Of a stretch of DNA of 64,000 nucleotides, positions 43,978-56,790 are shown piece by piece. Made by a program: the position numbers and the translations under genes. Within the stretch, counting starts at the first letter, position 1; every line of letters starts with the position of its first letter. The notes under the pieces were generated by a model. The model did not search any database, was not told the origin of the DNA, and saw only the letters and a program-made list of their open reading frames with translations. Source of the DNA: Tridacna crocea (taxonomy: Eukaryota > Mollusca > Bivalvia > Cardiida > Cardiidae). Location: assembly GCA_943736015.1 (NCBI GenBank), contig OX031059.1, forward strand, positions 45,209,159 through 45,273,158, read 5' to 3'.

Positions 43978-45067
43978 GTTGAAACTCGGGATTGTGTGGT
44001 ATTAATATGATAGGAAATGTTTTTTTTTTTTCCTTTGAGAAAGAGCAATAGTTTTTGGCCCTACAAGCACTGCAATGGCATTCTTCATTGAATCCCATTC
44101 AGTTTTCATAGATTGCTAGCCAAGTTCTCAACTTTTACCAACCACTTTCGATGGATGTTTCGTGGAAATCTGGTTCCTCGTTCCAGCAGCGTGTTGAGTA
44201 TTTTGAAAATTAGCCCTCTACACCATGATGTCATGTCGAAAAGCAGCCAAATACCCAAGGCTTGGTAAGAATGTTGGGTGAAGTACTGGTAAAACAAATT
44301 CAAGGAAAGTATGAATAGCTGCTCAGAGTGAAATAATTTTGAAAACGGCGTTTAACACCATTTATAAATCAATGAATTAATTAGTTAGTCTTTTTTAAAG
44401 AACCAATGTTGTATCCAAACTATCCTTCATTACTGTCTTTTAAGCCAAGGGTAAATGATCAAGTAAACTAGAACGTGAGCTGGTCGGAGACCGTCTAGAA
44501 ATGATTTTAATTCTATTCAACAGAGGGTAATAAGAAGAACCAATCATTGTTCCGGAAAAATTTGGTGTAGCAATCAGATATAGCGTTCCGTTCGGAATCA
44601 AAGGTTAGATTTGGAATTCAAGTTAAATTAGGCACCATGATCTAACTACATGGAGGAGCATACTGATCTAAGTTCACTTTATCGTTCACATAGAAGAAAC
44701 TAGTTCCTGATACACAGTTGACTATCATTGTGCTTGTAAATGAAACAGAAGTATTATATCATAAATGTGTACGAGAAAAACGGTTTTCTGATTGTATCTG
44801 TGAGCACAGAAATAGATAAGTTTCTCTTCCTTTCTGTCAGGACGACGCCTATTTGACAGAGAGCTGGGATATTGATAATCTGACGGTAGTCCTACAGTTT
44901 CACTCAATGGAAAGCTTTGAAGGGCATAAAACTATCGTTTGTTTTAACAACTGCTCCTTCTTATAAGCGATATTTTCAATTTCTGTCAAATGAAAGGTCA
45001 GAACATGTCGCATTCGTATTTAGGACTATGTACACCATAAAATAAAACCTGTCTAAGTGACCACGGG
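43978..45067. other. No gene recognised
   Basis: A minus-strand frame starting near 44907 (MSETVGLPSDYQYPSSLS) is slightly protein-like but unsupported. Confidence 0.3.
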
Positions 45068-45225
45068 TACTCAACTCTTCAATATACGGACTTTTTTGGA
45101 CATCTCCAAATTGAAAATATTTGAAGATGACAAATCAGCAGTGGCTCAATGATATCTTTTGAGGGTGGAAAACATTTCAACAGGCTTTAACCTCAGGGAC
45201 TGTAAACTGCGCCATTGTGTAGTAC
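45068..45225 (+). mobile_element. F1 copy with core deleted
   Basis: The A arm passes from GGTGGAAAACATT directly to CAACAGGCTTTAACCTCAG; the hairpin core is missing. Confidence 0.55.
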
Positions 45226-45446
45226 AGCAAGCAACCTTTAATCGGTCAACTACTTTTGAGCTTTCAAAGAAGACTTATGCCAGGTGTACTAGTACGAAGC
45301 ATGCACATTTTGAGTGTCCCGTTTTTGTTTGCTTTGAACAGGTTTGACTGCTATGGGTTAATCCTTAGCATATCAAGATAAATGTTTCCTTTGAATCGTT
45401 TTACTTACACGACCAGGTTGAGTTGAATATTCTGCAATGTTTTTCA

Positions 45447-45475
45447 ATCTGATCTTGGATCGCACTATCCGTTAT
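45447..45475. mobile_element. F2 right arm
   Basis: CTGATCTTGGATCGCAC. Confidence 0.35.
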
Positions 45476-45560
45476 TTATAGAAATATTTTTTTCAAAACT
45501 TCATTGTAAATCAGATTGTGTTTGAAACTGGTCTAGTTGGTTATATTAAGTTAAGTGTAA

Positions 45561-45980
45561 TTGTTAATTACTTTATTCCTTTGTGCGCAAACTGATTGGA
45601 CAAAGACAAGCGATGAAGAAAACAACAAAAAACTAAACGCTACGCGAAGGTCCAACGTACTTGTGCAGGGACAGAGAAATTATGTTCCTTCAGCTATTCA
45701 GACGTATTTGCAGTACAGTAAAGAAACATCTACCCTTCAAATAATTGCCATATTGGCTCATAGGATTCTGAAAGTTGATAGGAAAATACAGGAAGAGGAA
45801 CTATAGGATACTATTACATGGGTAGACGGTACTTTTGAAAACATACCAGAACGTTGTTTTAGTCACAGACGCCGTGATCAATACGGTAATTACGGAAAGC
45901 TCTTTGTACATGTTTTGAGGCACTACCCAAACAATCTTAACGAAGAGTTACTTAATTTACATACTGCAGGAATGTCTTAA
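45561..45980 (+). pseudogene. Decayed coding-like segment, unknown family
   Basis: One frame looks like protein code over most of this interval, with stretches such as RNYVPSAIQTYLQYSKE, IIAILAHRILKVDRKIQEEE and KLFVHVLRHYPNNLNEELL, but it is interrupted and has no convincing start. The surroundings are repeat-poor. I do not recognise the family. The segment TWVDGTFENIPE faintly recalls the start of a DDE-type transposase domain, which is not enough to call it. It could be an old host-gene copy or a mobile-element remnant. Confidence 0.3.
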
Positions 45981-46945
45981 AAGCGATGTCCGTAATCGAT
46001 TAGGGATGGGAAAGCTCGACAAAAATCTACCTTAGTGCCAGATTTATATCCGCGAACAATTTTATGGATGCACACGACTTGCATCTTTATCTCATTCTGT
46101 AAAGTCTAATGTATGGTCTAATGTGTTGATATGATGATACCCTTGATATGGGAAACTACCATATTGTATCTGTGACTACGAAGAAACGTATGCCTTTCAA
46201 CAATTTTGTTTTATTCAATGAGAATTTCCAACAGTTTTTTTTTTACCTTTATTCAATAGCTGGTTTCTCATGCTGCCATTTTCTTTACCTGTTTGAGAAT
46301 CTTATTTGATACATATTGCATAAATGTGAATGAACAGAAAAAAAACAACTTGTTCTTGGTTTACGATAAAGCACACGAACCGAAGTTTGTGATTTAAGCC
46401 CTTTCCATATTTCCATATACTTAAATGGTTATCAGTGTGATACCAACTGCGTGGAATGCGCAGATCTATTCTTAAATATATTGGGAAATGCCAACTGATT
46501 TAAATTTAAATCAGTTTATGAACTCCAGTTTCCAATAATAAGCAGTAAACTACAATTTGATTATTCTAAAATTATTTTCAGTGTTTTAAATTATTTTCTA
46601 TGTTTTTAAGCTATTGTCTTAAGCTTAGAAAGCTGAATAAACTCAACTTCCAATCGACACCTTTATTCTGGAAATAAGACCCAGAGGATATTAATGTTGC
46701 TCGTAGTGCAGTCTGAACTTGATCAACACTGGGCGCCAAGCCTAATTTAGATATGAAAGGTTCTTTCAGGGCAAATGTTCGTTTTAGAAAGCTGGTTTAC
46801 CGTAGAATATTCGAGTTAAGGATTCATAGATCTGTTTGGAGTTAAGACAATTTTCATCTTTTTGTTTCTAGTATCATATCTTAAGAAAATAGTAAGTGTC
46901 CTCTTTTTCCAGGGTTTCATCTTTGTGCAATTCGTATTTATTGGA
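45981..46945. other. No gene recognised
   Basis: Holds a perfect 24-bp palindrome at 46493-46516 (centre TTTAAATTTAAA) and an F2-like arm at 46707-46737. Confidence 0.4.
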
Positions 46946-46948
46946 TGT

Positions 46949-47174
46949 ATGAACCTTTACCAAACGACAAGATTTTAGAATTATCCGAAATTAATCGTTT
47001 TCAGAGGACAATTACAATGTGGCTCAATTGAGGAAATTTGGCGTTGCTAGGAAAGAAACATTGAATGAAAAGAAGAAAATGCTCTTTACCAGCATTTTCT
47101 CCTTTTCAAACAATGTTTTCAAACGAGTTCTTAGTTGAGTCGTTAGAAGATAGGATTGTTTGGTTAAGGGTTTA
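46949..47174 (+). mobile_element. F1 copy, diverged
   Basis: Core ATGCTCTTTACCAGCAT; ends TTGGTTAAGGG. Confidence 0.65.
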
Positions 47175-48546
47175 CTACAGGATACTGTATAGCAATAAGT
47201 CTAACCCATCACCTTCGCAAACACAGATACAACATTTACAATAAGATGAAAGTGAGGTCTAAATGAATAAGTCAGATGCGCAAGTTTTGTATTTATCTGG
47301 TTATTAAAACTTGGCTTAATTAGCAGTAAAACACGTTTTTATTGCACTTTTCTCTCATCGCTGATACTTTTTTCCACCCTGTGGATTCACAAATGTTTTA
47401 CAGTCAGAAAAGAAAACTACAATGAGATATATGAATTGGGTACGTAGAGATTTTGAGTCATCACCAAATAGGCTTATTCTAGATCGATGTGTTTTTTTAT
47501 TTGATTTTAAATCTTTCGTCGAAACGTAGAGTAAATTATGCAGGCGAGAAAGCCTAGAATAACCGGATTGAGTTGTCGTTTCTGCCATAATGTCTGCTTA
47601 TTTACTACGAATTTTCTTGACGGCATGCTAACCCTTCTATGAGCAACCTACACAAGTTTGTTCTAGGATATAAATATGTATTACTTAGGTAGCTCGGAAT
47701 ACGAATAGGCACTGAAACCTTATTCGAACTACGGTATCAACATGTTTGAAAATAAAAATCATCCAGTTTGACAGCCATTCGGTCCAACACTTGTATCTTT
47801 CCGCAAGCACCATTGTGGCGCCGCTGAGCGGCGGCCCTAACGTTATATTCTTTCATTCGCTGCTTTTTGAAAAGTGCTGGTGGAGATAGCCATATTCTGA
47901 ACTATATACACTGGACCAGTGTTTTTCTTTTCCAACATACATAAAAAAAATACTGTACTGTCATTACCATATCGAGCCCGTCTCAACATTTTTTTTCTAT
48001 TTGGACTGATATTTTTTTCTATTGTTAACGTGTAAAATACCCTACTTTTATTACAAGATCGATAAAACCAGATCGTATCCCAAATAGCCCAGAGTTTAAG
48101 TAGTTCTCAAGTAGTATCACTACGTTGTTTGTTCTAGTGATGCCCATGGCGTATAAAATTAACCCCTGTAATGCGCCCTATTTCAGAAACAACTGTTTTG
48201 CAGAGCCATTGATGTTGTGCATTTATATTTTTTGTAGTTTTAATTTGTTTCCCTCAATCGTAGGTTGTTTCAGTTTCCATTTAGCACCATATTAGTTAGC
48301 TAACGCAATTACTACAGAAATGCATCCGATTTCAAGTTTTTATGACAAGGAAAACGTATCGTTAGGGAGTGTAGAAAATTATTACGGATGGAATGTTTAG
48401 CATTTTGAGATCAATACTTCACTAAACAAGTGCTTTTAATCAGTTCTGATATTTTGGAGGGATAGATGTGATTGAGTTTCAACAGGTTTGTTTCGACTTT
48501 GCACTGCAGTGGCCTAGATCTAACCCTTAGAGTGCGAGATATAGAG
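47175..48546. other. Repeat-poor stretch, no gene recognised
   Basis: A minus-strand frame from 47588 (MAETTTQSGYSRLSRLHNLL) begins with a plausible ATG but has no family support. Confidence 0.3.
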
Positions 48547-48664
48547 TTTATTTCATCAGCTTGTAGTTAATATGGGAAAATATTTGCCTGCTCGTTATTT
48601 TCGCATACCTGTCCCTTTTTCGGCAAACATTTCCCCATATTAACCGCAAGCTGATGAAGTAAAT
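48547..48664. repeat. Foldback, single copy
   Basis: Arms TTTCATCAGCTTGTAG and AATATGGGAAAATATTTGCC are answered inverted after a loop of about 35 bp. Confidence 0.7.
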
Positions 48665-49950
48665 TGTATATTATATTTCCTCTGATTATTTTGTGAAACG
48701 AATGCCACTTTTAACACTATTTTTAGCAAAGTAGAACAAATAAAAAATTAGTTCCAGATTTTAGGCAGGAGGCAGGAGGAAAATATTTCCCCCCCCTCCC
48801 AGCTTAAGTTACATTTCTTTACCCATAACCTTTCTAAAAATAGACACATGAAATATAATATAATCTTTTCAATCATGACGGAAAAAAATCGTTGCATTGT
48901 CATGACGGTTTCGAGATAAAAATTTGCGATATAACGGGCAGTGCCGATCAAACATAAGGCTGCAGTGCCCATACATGTAATTTTAATCGAGCTAGAGGCT
49001 TAGTATGGTCAAGTAACTAGTCCTAAAATGATGCAATCAAACTGACTTTGATAAAAACCCCATCATTCAAACTTTCTCCTACGCCATAAAAATTGTATAA
49101 CAAACGTCTAGCCAGTCTTAATTAGAACGTGTCTCATAGTCAAAGACCAACACCTAATTCCTAGGATATTTGTCTACGTCTGTCTCTACCTCGTATTAAG
49201 TATTTCAGATATATTAACTCTGTGGCCACCTTAAAGTGACCGCCTTTTTCCACTATTCTACCACAAAGACACGTTTTGTCCATAGCCGAGAACCAAATAA
49301 TCGTTACTATAGGACAGTTAGGTATATGCCATAAGGATTAATTCTCGGCTATCTTGCAACCAAACAACTGAGCCTAATTTGAAAATACTTTGTATGTTTC
49401 ATATCACAATGTTATCGAACCAATTAGTGTTTAATGCGTGCAGAAACTTTCTTTGTCACTTGAAACGAACGGAAACTAAACCTGTCTAATAATAGATAAT
49501 TAACACTCAATAAGGGTTTCATGTGTTACTTCAAATGACAAAAGAAGCGATCCTTCATGACACGTTTTAAAAGTCAGATAACAATAGCTTTTTGAGTCTT
49601 TCAAAAATTAATTTTCAAATGCAAACACTCTCCACTGATTTCAACACTTTGAGATGTCTTACAGACTAATCAACCGAAACTTAGCTCATGTTATAAGGAA
49701 CGACTCCGATATAAATCTGGGAAGAATGACACGAACAAGAAACTTTGATTAAAGTTTTTGGTCAATCAGACAAGAAAATGCTATCGTCTGGTTTCATTTC
49801 TCTTGACAATTTATAAACAAACAAGCTGACAAAAACATCAAAAGGCTTATAAAATATTTTCATCCGACTCTTAGTATAACATATACACACCATTGTATTG
49901 TACATCTAATTATCCTGCGAAATACACGTGAGCCTTGGACTCGCTTGCAA
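48665..49950. other. Repeat-poor stretch, no gene recognised
   Basis: No family repeat, tRNA-like fold or splice-supported exon seen. Confidence 0.4.
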
Positions 49951-50082
49951 AATATTGTTCCTGTTCTAAACTCTATCACAAGTCATCTGATTGGCTGAGA
50001 CATTTCATCTCAGCTAATCAGATGACTTGTAATGGAATTTAGCATTTGAAATGTTTTAGGATACTCAGTGAGCACAATATTT
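49951..50082. repeat. Foldback, single copy
   Basis: Ends AATATTGT and ACAATATT; core ATCTGATTGGCTGAGA paired with TCTCAGCTAATCAGAT. Its layout resembles F5 but the ends differ. Confidence 0.65.
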
Positions 50083-51216
50083 GACCTCAAGATATGCTTT
50101 ATCCAGTTTGTAGTTTTGCTGGATGTTCTAGCCAAAACAATTGAATAGAAATGATAGCGCAATTTTCAGAATTTATTTTTGATATATTCTATCTGAAATT
50201 TACGCATTCCATTTACATGCAAGCCAAAAAGATTGCAGGGGCAATTTAGCTTCTATAATAACATGTATCTGAGTACTGTAGTGTTGACGGAAATATAACT
50301 TGGTATGCTTCTGCGACCTATTTCAGTACGGGTCAGTAAGCATAGACGTACATGTATATATATATAAGCGTGTCATCAAATTTAACATCAATATGGGTTG
50401 AAATTGTCAATCAGACCATTTTCTTTTGTTTGGTATTTTACACCATTTTCGACACCATTTAATTCCAATCGGCCTGTGTACCTATCCGCGTGTTCCTGGA
50501 GTTTCTATCAGCAGTACCTTGCTGCATGACAATATTCTTTCCAAGCAAATCAACACAAATATCGTCGAAAGAATCATTTCACAATGACTATCATCAGTCT
50601 CCAAAAAAGATTTTAGCCGAGTTACATTTCAAACTTATGAGGAGTGGATTACCCTGTATGTCACCGACTGTGTCACACTGAGCTCAGTTTCCAACCATTT
50701 CGCGAAATATGTTTATTGTTCTTGAGCTACAACTGCAAAGCTAAATGATAATAATAACAACAACAACAATAATAATAATAATAATAATTATAATTATAAT
50801 ACCTGCTAAAGATATAAAAATATTTTGAGAGACTTATAGTGTTTGCCTTAGTTTAAGATAGAGTTTTAGACAGTGTAGAACTTAGTTTAAAACTGAGTTT
50901 TAGACAATGTAGATCTATGTTATTCGTAAAAAGTAAAGTTTTACAGAGTAAACCAGAAAGCTCTGGGTGGAGTTATTTCTCCTCCAGAAGTTAACGTGAC
51001 CATGATCGACCGCATGAAGATTATTCATAATCGCTGAAAATAAGTTTTTATGTCGCACAAAATTTTGGCTTCTTATTGAGTTCTTGCCTGACATCACGTT
51101 ATATTTCGTCTCATTCTTTTCATGTTTTTGACATACAATTTGAATGGTTTATTTGGTTTCTATTTTGTTCCGGACACTTTCCGCGTATAAGCACAACAGA
51201 TTCCCTTCGACATCAT
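50083..51216. other. No gene recognised
   Basis: Contains a TA run near 50355 and AAT/AAC microsatellite at 50746-50800. Confidence 0.4.
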
Positions 51217-51445
51217 TTAACCCATTACCACTCAATCCCTACTTTTGACGCCCCTGAGAAGGAAGCCTTTAGAAAACATTGTGGGAAAAGGAGAAAATGC
51301 AGGTAACCAGCATTTTCTCCTTTTCCCACAATGTTTTCTACCCTTCACAAAACAAATTTCAAATTTTCAGTCACTTTTATTTTGTCGTCTGCAAACGCTT
51401 TCAATTTGGACCGGTCCAAAATTTTCTCGTGTGGTAATGAGTTAA
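51217..51445 (-). mobile_element. F1 copy, near consensus
   Basis: TTAA at both ends; core GCAGGTAACCAGC. Confidence 0.9.
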
Positions 51446-51608
51446 AACAAGTAAAGAAATTTGAAAATACATTTCGATTCTAAACATACTCTCTATTGTA
51501 GATGCTCTTACCGAGAAAAACGAGGAGCAGCGGCAATAGTAAGAAGTAGTACAGAAAAAGACAATCATTTCAGTAGCATTCTGCCATCTCTTACTGCCGA
51601 GTTTATAA

Positions 51609-51770
51609 TGTGACTCATCACGCAAAAAAGAAAATTGGTCACTGTACCTTGTAATACAATCATTTTCGAATTATCATCTTGAACTGACCTGCACTAACGT
51701 TGATCTGTTTCTGTACATCTGATTGATGTACAGAATTCAAAGACGGTCCCTTTTTGCGTGATGGGTCACA
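51609..51770. mobile_element. F11 element, copy without insert
   Basis: TGTGACTCATCACGC and GCGTGATGGGTCACA ends. The inside matches the 19.7-kb copy in reverse orientation. Confidence 0.75.
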
Positions 51771-52222
51771 TATTTATACTATGTTTTACCTTAACTTTAC
51801 GAATTGTAAAAAAAAAAGAGAGCATTCTGCACCAAGCTTCTTATAGACACACTTTTGACGTGTAACTAGGTTAAATGATCACCTAGATATGACTAGAGTA
51901 ATGTGGAAAAAACGGCGTTAATAGCCAAATATACTATCTATTTGGTGGGTAAATTCCTTAAAAGTGCATCATGCAGATAATCCAGTTTGCTTTCCTTTGA
52001 TGTACTCCATATTGAAACTTTATGTTTCATTTTACGAGGAGCACTTGCGATTTATATCATAGTATCGAGATCTTAAGAATTTAGCGTCATGCACTCTCTC
52101 GCTGCAAGCTGAATAAATTTGTCGTTTTTTGTTAAAGGACTGAACATCGATTTCCACTGTTCTGTGAAACGATGTTGGTCGAATTCCATCTTCTGTGCAG
52201 TCTGAACTTGTTCTACGTCGTG
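51771..52222. other. No gene recognised
   Basis: An F2-like arm (GCAGTCTGAACTTG) sits at 52199; otherwise nothing seen. Confidence 0.35.
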
Positions 52223-52451
52223 TTAACCCTTTCCCAAACAATCCCTGGCTTTTACGGGTCTGGAATAGTAGCCTTTTGAAAACATTGTGGGAAAAGGAGA
52301 AAATGCTGGTAAACAGCATTTTCTCCTTTTCCCACAATGTTTTCTACCCTATCATAGACAAAAATCATCTTTTCAGCAAGAGTTGAATTGTCGTCTGCAA
52401 ATGCTTTCAATTTGGTCTAGTCCAAAAGTTTGTCGTTTGGGAAAGGGTTAA
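52223..52451 (-). mobile_element. F1 copy
   Basis: TTAA at both ends; core GCTGGTAAACAGC. Confidence 0.88.
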
Positions 52452-52553
52452 ATAACATGTGTCATTCTTTCATGGTTTGCAGTGAAAGAGCTGACACACA
52501 AAAAGTAATCAAGTTTTCAGTTCGTCTACAGTTATCTACCGTACTTCACCGAG

Positions 52554-52864
52554 TTAACCCTTTACCAAACAATCCCTGGTATTTACGACATCAAGATAGA
52601 ACCCTTCTGAATAGACTGTGGGAAAAGGAGAAAACGCTGGTAACCTTTTTCCTTTTCCCATCGTGTTTTTACCCTGTTAGAAATAAATTTCAATTTTTCA
52701 GTAACGTTTACTTTGGAAACCAGCACTATCTTCTTTTCCCGCTTTGTTTTCTACCTTTTAACAGGACGAATCAATTCATTTGCATCATATTAAAATTTTA
52801 TTAGTCGTCTGTAAATGTTTCCAGGTTGGAACAGTCTAAAAAATGTTGTCTCCTGCAGAGTTAA
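52554..52864 (-). mobile_element. F1 copy with a second partial core
   Basis: At about 52717-52760 a second core-like block (GGAAACCAGCACTATC, TTTCTACC) interrupts the right arm, lengthening the copy to about 311 bp. It shares its right TTAA with the next copy. Confidence 0.75.
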
Positions 52865-52975
52865 CCCTTTACCAAACGGTCTGGTGTTTTCTCTGCCTTG
52901 AATTAGAAAGGATTTGAGCACCATTCTGAAAAAGGAGAAATATATTGGTTAACAACGCTTTACCACATACTCTCA
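52861..52975 (-). mobile_element. F1 partial copy abutting the previous
   Basis: TTAACCCTTTACCAAACGG start; fades after the core. Confidence 0.55.
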
Positions 52976-53549
52976 GCTCATTTTCATCAATTTCGAGTTA
53001 GCCAGCTGTAGTTATTTTCAAGTTCACAAGAGTTTGAAATTTTCATTTGAGAGAGAAAGGCTTAGAATATCGTGAACAACTTTAATTGGCGGACTTGGCA
53101 GAATCCTGCAGATTAGTTACCAAAGCTCTGCAGTCTTTTTTTCTTTTTTTTTTCAGATTCGTGCCGTCTGATCTGTAGTGATAAGATAGGACAAAGGTTG
53201 AGATTAGAATGGCTGATATAAGAATCATCCTACTGAGAGGGAAATGACCATTCTATTTATAAAGCAGCCTATTGGTTAATGTTTCTGTCCCTGTGAGTTT
53301 TTCCGTTTGATGAAAACCGTCTTAGCACGCAGAGCTCATTTAGTCATTACCTACATACTGCGCACATAATCATTTGCGAATATTTTCCGAACGTGATGAT
53401 TGGTCAAAGGCTGATGGTAACAAAAGGTTATTGACCTTCAAAATCAAGGGAGATAAATTCATTTAGGAACGCGTTGTCTAATGTATATCTTTTGGGTATT
53501 AATTGTAACATTAATGACGTGTAATACTTTTCCTGAATGTACAAGTGGG

Positions 53550-55370
53550 CTTGAAGCCAGGAGAGGTCAGCATCAATATTTTCCAATAGATCATTGGCTT
53601 TTAATTTCAATACATTTGGTATATCTAAACAAACAAGTGAAAAAGCCGACACGTACGAGTAGAAACGTCATATACTTTACTTGACGGTTATTTGGCCTTC
53701 ATGTCGCGTTTTTAAGTCGCATGATCTTGTCCAGCAGTCTTTTTTGTCTTTTTTAACGAAATTATTCTTATTTTTTCTTCTGCTTAGATTTATTCACTTA
53801 ATGAAAAATTACAATTATTTTAAGAGTTTAAGCAAATTGCTGCCCTGGCAAATTAATGTAAGAAATATTTTCCCGATATATAGAAATAAACCACGTCTAT
53901 TTCCTGTTTCGTTTTTATACGCCCGGAGGGTCGTATTATGTTATACCCCCGGTCGTCCGTCCGTCCGTCCGTCTGTCTGTCTGTCCGTCCGTCCGTTAGC
54001 AATTTCATGTGTGCGCAACTCCTCCTACAGTTTTCATCGGAATTATTTGAAACTTGCCACAATGAATCTCCATGATATCTAGTTGTGCACCTGGGTCTTA
54101 GAATTTTGATCGCTGTTTCCGTTCCAAAATTATCTGCCCTTGATTTCTGAAATAACCAACTTTTCACTTTGAATTTTTGTTCAGGCCATAACTTCCATAC
54201 CATAAAAGGTATTAAATTGAAACTACATACACTGATAGAACACATTATGGAAAAGTGCAGTGCACAAGAACTATAACTCTGCCACTTTTATTTTTTGAGT
54301 TACAGCCCTTTGTTAATTTTCAGTTTGAATTTTTGTCCAGGCCATAACTTCTAAACTATAAAAGCTATTAACTTTGAACTTCATACACTGATAGATAACA
54401 TTATGGAGAAGTGCATCGCACATGAACCATAACTCTGCCACTTTTATTTTTTGAGTTATTGCCCTTTGTTAATTTTCAGTTTGAATTTTTGTCCAGGCCA
54501 TAACTTCCAAACTATAAAAGCTAATAACTTGCAACCTCATATAGTGATAGAACACTTTATGGAGAAGTGCATTGCACATGAAACATAACTCTGCGACCTT
54601 TATTTTTTTACTTATTGCCCTTTGTTAATTTTCAGTTTGAATTTTTGTCCAGGCCATAACTTCCAAACTATAAAAGCTAATAACTTGCAACTTCATACAC
54701 CGATAGAACACATTATGGAGAAGTGCAATGCACATGAACCATAACTCTGCGACTTTTATTTTTTTAATTATTGCCTTTTGTTAATTTTTTAGTTTGAATT
54801 TTTGTCCAGGCAATAACTCCCAAACTTTAAACCTATCATCTTGAAACTTCAAAAACTTATAGAACACATTATAAAGAAGTGCACTGCACAATAACCATAA
54901 CTCTGCCATCCTTCTTTTTTTAGTTATTGCCCTTTGTTAGTTTTCTATTTGAATTTTTGACTGGGCCATAATTTCTAAAATATAAAAGCTATGATCTTGA
55001 ACCTTTCAAAACTGATATAACACCTTGTGGAGAACAGCAATTTACAAAATTTGTAACTGTGCCACCCTTTCTTTTTTTAGTTATTGCCCTTTAATATTTT
55101 CCACATATCATGGAGATTAACTACTCTTCATTCATGGCCCTTCCATCATTTCAACTCATTTCACTGACAAGCCCCTTCGGGCGTATATGCGCCGCTTTGC
55201 GAAGCTCTTTTTTTTTTTTTTAATTGCGATTTATTTACAAAACTATGACGAAACAGACTGTGTATCAGAATAATTTCGCAAGAAAAAGTGGATTTAGACA
55301 GCAAATTCTGTGACAGTCTGCCTTTTAAACTCACCACTGTTGGAGAGGTCTGATGACCTCTCCAATTAAT
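53550..55370 (+). mobile_element. F8 element, copy 3 (split by F7)
   Basis: The left part runs to CCTGTTTCGTTTTTA at about 53916; it resumes at about 55222 with GCGATTTATTTACAAAAC and ends at the GACCTCTCCAAT region near 55370. Confidence 0.72.
53917..55210 (+). mobile_element. F7 pearl-like element inside F8
   Basis: Ends TACGCCCGGAGGG and CCCCTTCGGGCGTA are inverted repeats. A GTCCGTCC simple repeat (53960-53996) follows the left end. Then come tandem units: AACTCTGCCAC-type landmarks at 54275, 54431, 54587, 54743, 54899 and 55056, a period of 156-157 bp. No coding capacity. Confidence 0.82.
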
Positions 55371-55443
55371 AAAAAGATCTGAGAAAATATGAGTACGTAA
55401 GACAGTCCATACAATTAACAATATGGCTACCTCGACGGACACT

Positions 55444-55672
55444 TTAACCTATTACCACACAATCCCTACTTTTGACGGCCCTGAGAAAGAAGCCTTTTGA
55501 AAACACTGTCGGAAAAGGAGAAAATGCTGGTAACCAGCATTTTCTTCTTTTCCCACAGTGTTTTTTACCCTTCCCAGAACAAATTTCAATTTTTCAGTCA
55601 CTTTTATTTTGTCGTCTGCAAATGCTTTCAATTTGAACCTGTCTAAAATTTTGTTGTGTGGTAAAGAGTTAA
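55444..55672 (-). mobile_element. F1 copy, near consensus
   Basis: TTAA at both ends; core GCTGGTAACCAGC. Confidence 0.9.
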
Positions 55673-56552
55673 AAAGCGAATAAACATATAGTGCGCGGCG
55701 CCACAACTAAAGCAACCAGAGTGTTCACAATCAAAGTACTGAAAGTACGAATAGAAGGTGACAATAAAAACTTGCTTGCAAACAGGTTTTGACAGAGGAC
55801 CATTTCATTAGAAAATCATTTAAATGACAGATAGCAACTTTTTTTTCTTATATTGTTAGCATCATTCCATGACTACGTTTAATAAAATCTTGTATCTAAA
55901 CGTTATGCATGTGGCTTTAGGTGCTAGGAAAGTGGTTATAGTGTACCGAAAATGGTTTGGGGTGTTTTTCGGAAGGTTTAGGGTGTTTTTAAGTTTTTTT
56001 TAGCCATCCGCAATGTAAACATTATAAACAAGGCCATATCAAAGGTGCAGAACAAAGCCAATTTCAGTGCTAGAACTATTTCTATGACTTTTGGCTCTAA
56101 ATTTTTTTTGTTCGACTGGCTTGCAGTTTTTCAATCCGCATTTTATTACAGATATAAAAGACACGCATCCGTTCATTGATATATGTCGGTCTACTTTCCT
56201 TAAAACAGTAGCTTGATTCGTAGTCACAGGGTTTTAGTGTGAAACCCGTAATTTCGCTCTTTTTGCATTTTATTCTTTCAAAACTGATGACTCGATATTT
56301 TGTCCATAGTCTATCCAACTCTCTTATTGACATGTTTGTTTCTATATTTTGGTCGTTTTGATAATAATGTTAATAGTCTATTTACGGTTAGGGATGAAGA
56401 TCATTTGCTCTTCAAAAAAGTTCAAGCGATGAAAATTGAACCTACCATTAAATCGGACTTCCGCCTCGCGGAGAATCCCTCTTACCAATGAACAATTTTT
56501 GTTGTTTACATGGGCATGTGGTATAAATATGCAGACATCATTACAATGATAT
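55673..56552. other. No gene recognised
   Basis: Overlapping frames at 56039-56620 look random. Confidence 0.35.
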
Positions 56553-56790
56553 GGCCCGCAACACGCAAAAAGGGACATTCGGACATTTCGCAGTCTGTGC
56601 AAGTTAATTCGAGACGGCACTTTACGACTACATCAGATTTTGTGCTATATAGTAAACTTGTGCAAAACAGAAAATTACATAAAAACGGACAAAAGCCGTT
56701 TCGGAATTGCCTGAGCGGACTGCGGAGGTTGATCTGAGACGATACTTTACGTAATTGTCCGAATGCTCCTTTTCGCGTGTTGCAGGCCAA
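56553..56790. mobile_element. F3 copy
   Basis: CCCGCAACACGCAAAAAGGG and CTTTTCGCGTGTTGCAGG ends. Confidence 0.78.

Noticed and set aside
53681-54245. Frames with RPSVRPSVCLSVRP and the reverse
   Set aside because: Translation of the GTCCGTCC simple repeat inside the pearl-like element.
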